Positions 55,279-64,000 of a stretch of DNA of 64,000 nucleotides are shown one piece after another; positions within the stretch are counted from its first letter, which is position 1, and each line of letters begins with the position of its first letter. The stretch lies in contig QRFJ01001929.1 of the NCBI GenBank assembly GCA_006176705.1, positions 62,001-126,000 of the forward strand. The letters run 5' to 3'. The stretch comes from Cocos nucifera. Lineage: Eukaryota; Streptophyta; Magnoliopsida; Arecales; Arecaceae. Made by a program: the position numbers and the translations under genes. The notes beneath the pieces were generated by a model. That model worked only from the letters and a program-made list of their open reading frames with translations. It had not been told where the DNA came from and searched no databases.

Positions 55279-58200
55279 ATGGATATTGATAAAAGTTGGA
55301 AGAACGTCAGGGATATTTGTTTGCCTGAATATTAAAAAGATGTTCAAGATTTTATTGAATTTTCATGGTGTAAGGCTAATAGTATAAGTCGGATAAAGTA
55401 TCCATGCAAAAGATATGTCAATATGGTATATCATCACGTATCTCTTGTTGAGGAGCATCTACAATATTTTGGTATGAACAAGAAGTATACTCATTGGATA
55501 TGGCATGGAGAGGATGATCCAAATGAAGTTGTGTATGATGATGAAGATATTGATGATGATATTCATGCTACTGAACCTATCGAACAGGATGGTATAGGTT
55601 CACTGTTGGATGACTTACATCAAGATGTTACCTCAAATGTATCCATAAGTACTAATGCATCTCAAGATAGTTCCGATTATGAAAACAATAGTGATGAGAT
55701 AGAAGGAACTTCTAAATAGTTTGCAAAGCTTGTTCGGGATGCACGAGAGCCATGCTACCCAAATTGTGCGAAGTTCTCCAAGTTAGAGTTTTCGATTAAA
55801 TTGTTTCATATTAAAACTATGAATCGATGGAGTCAGAAGTCGTTTGATCAAAATTTGGCATTGATTAAACTTCTCGATGGATCAACACTTCTGAAATCAT
55901 ATACTAAAGCAAAAATGTATATGCAGAAATTGGGACTTGGCTATATTCCTATACATGCTTGCAAAAATGATTATATATTATTTTATAAGGAGAATGAATA
56001 AGCAAGTGAATGTTTGCAATGTGGTGAGCCTAGGTACAAAATCGATAATAGAAAAGGAAAGAAGATACCTCATAAGATTTTAAGATATTTTTCATTGATT
56101 CCAAGTCTTCAAAGGTTGTATATGTCCACAAAGATAGCTAAAGAAATGAGATGGCATCATGAACAGCAGGTTTCGGAGGAGAACATACTTAGCCACTCGA
56201 TTGACTCTATAGTATGGAAAGACTTCAATGCAAAGTATCCGCTATTTGCGAGTGACTTGCGTAATATCTAGCTTAGTCTAACGATAGATGGATCTAATTT
56301 TTTTGGTAATTTGAGTACTTCCTACAGCATGTGTACTGTGATGCTAGTTGTATATAATGTATCATCTTAGAAATGTATGAAAGAGCCATTTATTTTTATG
56401 TTACTGTTGATTCCGGATCTGAAAGCATCAGATAATGAAATTGATGTATATCTACGATCCTTAATCGATGATTTGATAGAGCTATGAAAAAATTGAGTAC
56501 AGACATATAATTCTATCTATCGAAGAAATTTTAAGTTGCATGCATCGATTTTGTGGACGATAAATGATTTTTTTGCATATGAAAACTTATCTAGATGGAG
56601 TACCAAAGGATATCTAGCATGTCTAATATGCAACAAGGATATATCCTCCTTACATTTAAAGCATGGAAGAAAAATCTGCTTCATTGATCATCAGCAATTT
56701 CTACCTGCTAATCACTCTTGGAGGATCCGTTATAACCAATATTTTGATGATAAGTCTGATCGACGTTTGCTACCTAAGGAGTTAAATGGAGCAGAAGTAT
56801 TAGAACAACTTGAAGCCATTGAAAATATGAAATTTGAAAAAATATTGAGACTCACAAGCAAAAGCGTACTGAAGCTAAGTTGAATTGGACAAAGCGAAGC
56901 CTATTTTTCAAACTACCATACTGAAAGAAGTTATTACTTCATCATAATCTAGATGTAATGTACATTGAGAAGAATATTTTTGATAATGTCATCGGTATAG
57001 TGTTAAACATCTCGGGAAAAATAAAAGATAATTCAAAAGCTTGCCTTGATTTGCAAGAAATAAAAATCCGGCGAAATTGCATTTAGTTCATCAAGGTGAT
57101 AAATTTTTTATGCCACCTACATGTTATTCACTATTTGGCGAGGAGAAGAAGAATTTCTATGGATGGTTCAAAATCGTGAAGTTTTCTGATGTTTACGCTT
57201 TGAATGTATCATGCTGTGTTGGCAATAATGATGGCAATATCTCTAGCATGAAAAGTCATGACTCTCATATGATGATGCAGCGCTTGCTTTCTGTGGTGAT
57301 GCGTGGCTATTTGAGTGGTGATGTTCAAGCTGCATTGATTGAGTTGGGAGTATTTTTTTCAAGAATTATGTTGCCAAAAGTTGAAGATTAACTTAATTGA
57401 AAAGTTTGAGAAGTATATTATGCTCATTCTTTGTAAGTTAGAAAAAATCTTTTCACTATCATTTTTGATGTTATGATACACTTGGCTGTTCATCTTCCAA
57501 AGAAAGCTCTTCTGGCCGGCCCGATATATTATTAGTGGATGTATCCTATTAAAATATAAAAAAATCATAATCTCTTTGACATATTAGTTGTAAAATATAA
57601 ATCTATTACAACTCTTTAATTTTTTTTTATTTGCAGATTTTTGTGTACCCTAAAAAATTATGTGCGCAATAAGGCACAGCTTGAAGGGTCCATAGTAGAA
57701 GCATACATAGCTATGGAGTGTCTCACATACTGCTCGATGTATCTTGATGATATTGAAATAAGATTCAATCGTGCAGATCGTAATACTGACCATGAATGGG
57801 ATGACGATGAACCGACACTATCTATATTTAGACAAATGATTCGACCCATGGGTGGAAGAAGATATGAGTTTATAGACGTGAATGAGCCGTCCAAGGCACA
57901 CTTCTATATTCTAAATAATTATGAAAAAATTAAAGATTTAATTAAGTAAGTATTATTATAGCATAATTTTAGTATTTTAACTAATTTTTTCATGTTGATA
58001 TAAAATTAAAAATCATGACGTATTGCAGTGAGCACAAGAATATACTATCCAGGAAGAATAATATAAATGTTGATGATCGACATAGGATGAAATTTGCAAA
58101 ATGATTTGGGAACCATGTAAGTTTCACTAGTATTACATTATATTTTATAATTATATAATTAATTACTTGTACCGACATAATTTTTTATGCTATATTATAG

Positions 58201-58947
58201 ATGAAATCTAAGTATTTCTATAAAAAAGAGGGTGCAATCGATGAGTTGTACAATTTAGCATGTGACTTCGATCGAAGGATTAACTACTACATATCCTGTA
58301 TCATTGGAGGAATGAGATTTCATACAAGAGAACTTGAGATGTAAATACGGACCCAGAATAGTGAGATTGCTACAATAGGATATGAAGGAGAAGAGGAGAT
58401 TGAATATCTTGGAGTATTGATAGATATTATGAAATTAAAGTATGGATCCAAATATTCGGTATTCTTATTTCAGTGTGAATGGTGGGATATTAGTAATAAG
58501 AAGATCGGTATTTATATCGATCCATACTTTACCAATGTAAATTTTGCACGAACATGGTACCAGAATAAGCCGTATATATTGGCAACTCAAGTAAAATAAC
58601 GAGGTGATTGATATGTCGTATAAAGAGTAATACCTAGAGGTGTATATGACATACTAATCCGACTAGAGATGGATGATAATTCAAATCTACATGAAGAGGA
58701 AGCTTTTCAAGAGAAAGAACCAGCATTAACTGAGTGCTTTGTTGATGAAAAACTTATGTCAGCTCCTTTGAATAGGACTGATCTGCCGTCCAATGAAGTT
58801 GAAGCTAATTTTATATTTAATCTTGATGATTTGGAGGGTGACGATCCATTCATAAATGATGATGAGATAGAAGATGATACATTAATTAATTATTATGATT
58901 TGGAGGAGGATCTAAAAATCGAGGAAGATTCGGATATTGATAAGTAG
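55279..58947 (+). pseudogene. TNPD-type transposase relic (Transpos_assoc, tnp2, DUF4218, DUF4216)
   Basis: The reading starts at ATG 55279 with the transposase-associated domain (DKSWKNVRDICLPEY.., RIKYPCKRYVN, VEEHLQYFGMNKKYTHWIWH). The tnp2 domain follows at about 56200-56800, with words such as NAKYPLFASDLRNI, LTIDGSNFFGNL, EIDVYLRSLIDDL and LWTINDFFAYENLSRWSTKG. DUF4218 follows at about 57430-57945 (HLAVHLPKKALLAGPI, then CTLKNYVRNKAQLEGS), then DUF4216 at about 58400-58600 (YGSKYSVFLFQCEWWD, FARTWYQNKPYILATQ) and an acidic tail ending at 58947. Several introns can be seen (acceptor at 57635, donor at 57949). At least eight stops make it non-functional. TNPD cuts the element ends in active relatives. 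Confidence 0.85.
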
Positions 58948-59097
58948 ATATGTATCCTTCGTTGAATCTTCTCTTGCAATAATGGTATGCAATATAGTTC
59001 TATTCATTAGCATTTATGTATTTTTCATTATTATTATTTATTATTATATTCATTTACATGTCAAGTTAATTATATGCATAGTTTAAGCATTGCAAGT

Positions 59098-60729
59098 ATG
59101 GCACTAAGAGCGAGACGATGACGTTCGAGTTTCCATTCTATCCTTGAGCCTTCTCTCATTTTCACTGCTACACCATCGAAGTTGCCAGAGGGTCCTGTAG
59201 AGGTGGGTTCGAGTGAGGCGAGTTCGAGTGAGCCAGCCCCGACTGGTATTCTCATATTCTTTATATAATAAAATTTGATTTTAATCTACCTAACTATTAG
59301 ATTTATAAATGGCTAACATACTAATATTTTATTTATTATTTTTTTAGGCCATTCTCTGTAGGTGGTGAGGTGAGGGCGAGGTCCATCGAAGAACCTCGCC
59401 CTTGAGCATTGGAGATGCGAGCATGAGGGATAGTATCTTTGCATCGAGATTCCGTCAGGCTACAGCAGGCCCATTAGGGGATGGTGCGAGCCATGGCAGA
59501 TTGAGCTGGGCATCATTTGCCATAGCTATGCTCTGAGGATGCTCTTCGATTGGCGTTAGGTTACACGATCTTAGAGGAAGGTTTTCTATAGCCACTTACA
59601 GATATAATAATATTTATTTAAATATTTAATTAATACTATATTCTTATAATATTTATTATTGGTAGGCTATATTTGAGATTATTGATTTTGAGCATGATCA
59701 CATACGGTGAGATATAGATGATCATGTATGCTCGCATTTCAAGAAGTATTGGCATTGCATTTATCACCACTGGTATGCTGTAGTGTATGACCAAGAGGTG
59801 GAGGCAGCATGATAGTGATCATATGATAGCATCAGTATCGAGGATTGGACTGTCATATACCACACGTACGAGGATCCGACATATCAGATAATTTTTTTAT
59901 TTAAAATTTAATAATTAAATTATTTATTTTTAAATTTAGTTACTTACTAACTAATTTGACTGTTAATTATGTAGGATCGATGTGCCAAAAATATCATGAA
60001 TCGGATGAGACAGATAGTCTCACGTTGTGGGGTTTGAGCCTATTCGCTCGCCATATGGAGTAAATGGTAAGTAATTTTTATTTATCATATTTTAAATCTT
60101 CAACTATTTAAAAAAAATATTAATTATTCTTAAGTTATAGAGAGATATAGAGAGTGGTGAGCTTCCTAGTAGGATCGAGATCTACCAGCGGATCCATCAG
60201 CGATGGTCAGGAGACTAGACGGTTGGGAGCCAGGAGCTTTACGTAAGTTTTTTCAACTATTTTTTCATTAGTATTTTGATTTTCAGTACAAACTTAGAAT
60301 AGCTATAACTTTAATTTTCAGGATTGTATGATAGATATTAGATCCCAGCCTATCCTAGAGGGCTCGACCGCATCCACAGATGATGAGATCTATGATTAGA
60401 TGCTTGGTACGAGATCCTATTATGTTAGAGGGCTAGGGCATGGGATCAGAGCTTCTACATCTTCATGCTTATCTAGGACTGGCATCCATACTGCCTGTGA
60501 TGCCCGACTGGTGAAGATACAAAGACAGACTACTGAGAATTAATCGCGAGCTGATGAGTTGATTGCATGCATCGATGAGTACTAGCTATTTCAGTCATAG
60601 ATGATGGAACGGATGGCATAGATGGAATAAATGATGCAGCCGATGAGGCAGCAGCAGGCCAGTCCGAGCTTCTCTGAGCGCTCTCCTCCTTCGATCCATT
60701 CTTCTTCTCCAGATATTGCCGATGCCTGA
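59098..60729 (+). pseudogene. TNPA-like CACTA protein relic
   Basis: Possible exons are about 59098-59242, 59347-59590, 59666-59891, 59972-60068, 60139-60243 and 60322-60729. Recognisable words are RGPSKNLALEHWRCEHEG, then IEIPSGYSRPI and IELGIICHSYALRMLF, IFEIIDFEHDHIR and HFKKYWHCIYHH, followed by ESGELPSRIEIYQRIHQRW and a Met/Gln-rich end (MEQMMQPMRQQQ). This layout is that of plant TNPA-like proteins, which bind the subterminal repeats. Stops interrupt almost every exon. It follows TNPD on the same strand, as is usual. Confidence 0.72.
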
Positions 60730-60779
60730 TGGCCGACGACCTATTTTTTTCTTATTTTATCTTTATTTTGGATCTTTTG

Positions 60780-61548
60780 TATTTATTTATCAAAAAATAT
60801 TTTCTGTAATGAAATATCTTTTTATATAATGAAATGATAAAATTTATTATGTGAAATTTATTATGAATGAAATGATGAAATTTATTTATAAATTTTTATT
60901 TTTATTTTATAAATTATAAATATAAATATTAAAAATATAAAATATATTTATTTATAATTATTTTTTAAAAAAAATTATGATGTAATTATTTATGATGAAA
61001 ATATTCCATTGTAAATAAATTTATTATTTATGATGAAAATTTTTTCTTAGAAATAAATTTATTATTTATGACTAAAATTTATTATTTATGACTAAAATTT
61101 TTATTTACGATGGAAAGTTTCCATCGTAAATAAGTTTTTATTTATGATGGAAAGTTTTCATTATAAATAATATTTATTTGTGATGAAAAATACATCACAA
61201 ATAAATTTATTTTTGATAAAATTTTTTTATCATAAATAATATTTTTATTTATGATAAAAATTATTTGTCAAAAAAATATTTATTTATGATTAAAAATTTT
61301 GCTTTCCATCATAAAAATTTTCATCGCAAATAATTTAATGAATAAAAAATTTTTGATAAAAATAATTCATCATAAAAAAATTTATTAGTGATGAAAATAC
61401 TTTTTTCATCACTAATTATTATCTACGACTCCATTTTTTATGATAAAAAATTAGCGATGAAAATTTCATCGCTAATAATTATTAATGGTGAAAAGTGATT
61501 ATTTGCAATGAAAATATTGCATTGCAAAAAATAAATTTTATTATAGTG
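60780..61548. repeat. Right subterminal repeat array of the CACTA element
   Basis: Many copies of tttatgatgaaaa / ttt(c)atcataaat in both orientations lie mainly at 60960-61530, and the array is shorter than the left one. It ends with the inverse of the left terminal sequence. Confidence 0.75.
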
Positions 61549-61551
61549 AGT

Positions 61552-61860
61552 GATATACTTATGGGACCTAACTTTGATAATAAGTATCGAAAGTTGAATA
61601 TTATTCAGCAGCATGAAATGGTTCGTGCTGAGGTCTCTATGCCTAGATTAAACATAAGATTTAAGAATAACCTAGATCATGTAGAGTGCTGTAAGAAGTA
61701 GGGGCATTGGAAGAGGAGTTGTCCTCAGTATCTTGATTTTCATGATCCCAATAGGCTGAATGAGAGAGATAAGTAAGTAGTTGCTGATCAACGATATTAT
61801 ATGATAATATCTTATAATTTCTTTATTTATGATATTTCTACTTGGATATTGGATACTAGA
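61552..61860 (+). pseudogene. copia gag remnant (after the CACTA insertion)
   Basis: It starts with the conserved gag block (LMGPNFDNKYRKLNI at about 61558-61602), then QQHEMVRAEV. The zinc knuckle is degenerate at about 61680-61735 (CCKK*GHWKRSC, with the first cysteine lost and a stop). Gag is much shorter than usual, about 70 codons between block and knuckle, so an internal deletion is likely. Confidence 0.75.
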
Positions 61861-62249
61861 AGTCCAGTCTGTATTTACAATACATTGCAAAAACTTTAAA
61901 TTAGTAAAATATTTGAAAATAATAAGCGATTCTTGAATGTTGGAGATGAAAGGTCTGTTTTATTTCTAGTTATGAGAATAGTTCAAGTTATTCTCAATAC
62001 TAATATCATTTCTTTAAATAAATATCATTATTATCTTTCCTTTCTGACGAATATAATCTCCGTTGGCCTTTTGGCCAAAGATGGTTATCATTTATCTATA
62101 AAAAAAGATTATTATGATATCATTATGAATTATGTTATAATAATATAAGAATAATAAAGAAATGATATTTATATTTTATCACAGCCTATACGTATAATGT
62201 ATACTTCGAAAAAATATCATAGATTAGATAATGTCTCTGATATCTATCC

Positions 62250-62960
62250 ATGACACTGTAGGCTAGATCACATTAATAAGAATAGGATAAATAGGTTCAT
62301 CTAAGAAAAAATTCTCGAAGTTAGTGATTACAAATCACTTCTAACCTGTGAGTCCTATCTTCTTAAAAAAATGACTAAGTCATCTTTTACTGAAAAAGAT
62401 GAAAGAGCCACTAAGCTCTTAGATCCAGTACATACTAATATATATGGACCTATAAGTATAAGTGCTAGAGGTAGATATTTCTACTTCATCACTTTCATAG
62501 ATGATCTATCCAGATACGAATATGTTTATATGATGAAACATAAGTCAGATTCATTTAAAATATTCAAAAAATTTTGAAGTGAAGTAGAAAAATAAACTGA
62601 AAAGAATATTAAAATTCTTCAATCAAATCGAGAAGGTGAATATCTATCCAGTGAGTTCTTGACATATCTAGGAGAGAATAAGATTCTCTCACAATAGACT
62701 TCTCTAGGAACACCATAGTATAATGGTGTATCGAAAAGAAGAAATTGAACCTTATTAGACATGGTTCGATCCATGATAGGATTTGCTAGTCTGCCTATTT
62801 TATTTTGGGGTTATGCTCTTGAGACTACATGTTATATATTAAACAATGTCTCGAGTAAATCTGTCGTAAATACTCTATATGAGATATGGATTGGGCGTAA
62901 GCCTACACTCTCTCACCTATAGGTTTGAATTATTCGGCCTATGTTAAATGTTTGCATATA
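62250..62960 (+). pseudogene. copia integrase remnant
   Basis: The pre-integrase block reads LDHINKNRINRFI at about 62264-62302 and CESYLLKKMTKSSF at 62349-62390. The core has LLDPVHTNIYGPISI and GRYFYFITFIDDLSRYEYVY, then IKILQSNREGEYLS and SQ*TSLGTP*YNGVSKRRN*T. The three stops in the last block replace Trp, Gln and Arg codons. The expected catalytic Asp and Glu positions are still readable. Confidence 0.82.
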
Positions 62961-63249
62961 GATAAGCTTGGACTTCGATCTGATAAGTGTGTGTTTATAG
63001 GGTATCCCAGAAAAAGTAAGGATTACTATTTCTGTGATGAACAATAAATATTCGTCAGTTTTAAGATAATCTTTTTAGAAAAAAATTTCTTGGTGAAGAA
63101 ACTGTTATTTCTAAGATTGAACTTGATGAAGTTCAACAGATAGAAAGACCGACACCTGTATTTAAACTTGAGTCGGATTTGATTAGATTAGATCCGAAGT
63201 CCAATATACCTAACCATTAAGACGATCCGATAGAGTACCGCATCAGTCA

Positions 63250-64000
63250 GATAGATACTATGATTTTTTGGTCTGGGATGGTGATCCCATTAAACTCGAT
63301 GAGAACGATGAAGATTCGATCATCTATATGGATGCAATGCAGAGATCTGATTCCAAAAAATGGCTTGAGATCATAAAATCTAAAATGAAGTCCATAAAGG
63401 TCAATGATGTGTGGACATTGATTGACCCACCTGAAGAGATTAAATTCATTGGGTGTAAGTGGGTCTTCAAATGAAAGAAGAATACAGATAGAAAGATGGA
63501 GATCTATAAAGTCCATCTAGTTGTCAAGAGGTATCGTCAACATTATGGTATTGACTATGATGAGATGTTCTCTCCTATGGTAATGCTCAAATTCATTCAG
63601 ATAATATTTATAATTGCTGTCCATCTGGACTATAAGATCTGACAGATGAATGTGAAGATAGCTTTTCTAAATGAAGAACTGATCGAAGATGTGTATATGA
63701 TACAACCTGAGGGATTCACATCTATAGATGAGTCCAAGATGTGCAAGCTTCAGAGATCCATTTATGGATTGAAGCAAGCATCTCGGAGTTAGAACATACA
63801 TTTCGATAAGGTGATCAAAATGTATGGCTTCGTAAAGAATGGAGAAGAGCCCTGCATTTATAAATGGACAAATGGTCCAGCAGTGGTATTCCTTATCTTG
63901 TACGTGGATGACATTCTCTTAATCAAAAATGACATCTCCTCACTACAAAAAATAAAAGTTTAGTTGTCATCGCAGTTTTCCATAAAGAACTTGGATGAAG
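63250..64000 (+). pseudogene. copia reverse transcriptase remnant, truncated by the window end
   Basis: The frame gives KWLEIIKSKMKSIKVNDVWT, then LIDPPEEIKFIGCKWVFK, YGIDYDEMFSPMVMLKFI and AFLNEELIEDVYMIQPEGF. KLQRSIYGLKQASR follows, with the catalytic box LYVDDILLI at about 63898-63924. Both aspartates remain. Stops occur at about 63472, 63640, 63790 and 63961, so it is not functional. RNase H would follow outside the window. Confidence 0.85.

Larger units (their letters stand above)
50450..61548 (+). mobile_element. CACTA (En/Spm) transposon with TNPD and TNPA relics
   Basis: The ends are CACTATAAGAAAT at 50450 and its inverse ttattatagtg ending at 61548. They share the CACTATAA terminal sequence and dense subterminal repeats. 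The interior holds tnp2/DUF4218/DUF4216 (TNPD) and TNPA-like genes on the plus strand, the standard CACTA gene pair. Flanking triplets are aat and agt, a 3-bp duplication with one change. Discounting one triplet brings the gag blocks on both sides into one frame. Length is 11.1 kb. Both genes contain stops, so the element cannot move by itself. Confidence 0.85.
46056..64000 (+). mobile_element. Second Ty1/copia retrotransposon, interrupted by a CACTA element, runs off the window
   Basis: The plus-strand element has an LTR to 48494, a good tRNA-Met PBS, a leader of about 1.9 kb, and then gag interrupted at 50449 by the 11.1-kb CACTA transposon. It continues at 61552 with the rest of gag, integrase and RT up to the last base. 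RNase H and the 3' LTR lie outside. The coding part has frequent stops. Confidence 0.82.

Noticed and set aside
55423..58947. Separate small genes for each open stretch between 55423 and 58947
   Set aside because: The stretches line up in order as parts of one TNPD transposase interrupted by stops and introns.

Overview
This is nuclear DNA of a flowering plant. One intact spliced gene has plant-style GT-AG introns, and the rest is nested, decaying plant transposons. The Sirevirus-type LTRs, the Au-like SINE and the tnp2/TNPA CACTA element fit a monocot. My guess is a palm-like genome, from general familiarity with the repeat types, and nothing in the window proves it.

Layout. 1-2121: intergenic DNA and promoter. 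2122-26311 (+): a nine-exon gene for a 459-residue major facilitator protein of the MFSD5 / molybdate-anion transporter family (MFS_5). Only 1,380 bp of its 24.2 kb is coding. Three introns are very long (2650-8497, 9002-17859, 17961-25538) and full of repeats. These include a tRNA-derived SINE with 12-bp target duplications (10176-10346), a probable minus-strand solo LTR (about 11009-12760), a 2,276-bp solo LTR with a perfect 5-bp duplication (19562-21837), and several kinds of cryptically simple dispersed repeat.

26312-28020: 3' UTR and AT-rich intergenic DNA. About 28020-35181 (+): a decayed Ty3/gypsy element, probably Tat-like, with gag, RT, RNase H and integrase and then a reverse-oriented ORF typical of that lineage. 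It is cut by a Sirevirus-type LTR (35182-35781 and 45243-45941). That LTR is itself split by a nearly complete Ty1/copia Sirevirus-like element on the minus strand (35782-45242).

From about 46056 to the window end: a second, plus-strand Ty1/copia element, with LTR to 48494, PBS, long leader, gag and pol. Its gag is interrupted by an 11.1-kb CACTA transposon (50450-61548). The CACTA carries relics of TNPD (tnp2, DUF4218, DUF4216) and TNPA, subterminal repeat arrays, a roughly 1-kb hairpin, a G-rich minisatellite and a long AAT/AGT tract.

Every transposon protein seen is broken by stops, mostly of the C-to-T / G-to-A kind. The MFS gene is the only gene that looks functional. I saw no rRNA, CRISPR array, viral genome or prokaryotic operon, and no convincing new biological system. 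The most unusual structures are the hairpin inside the CACTA element, the reverse ORF of the gypsy element and the depth of nesting.
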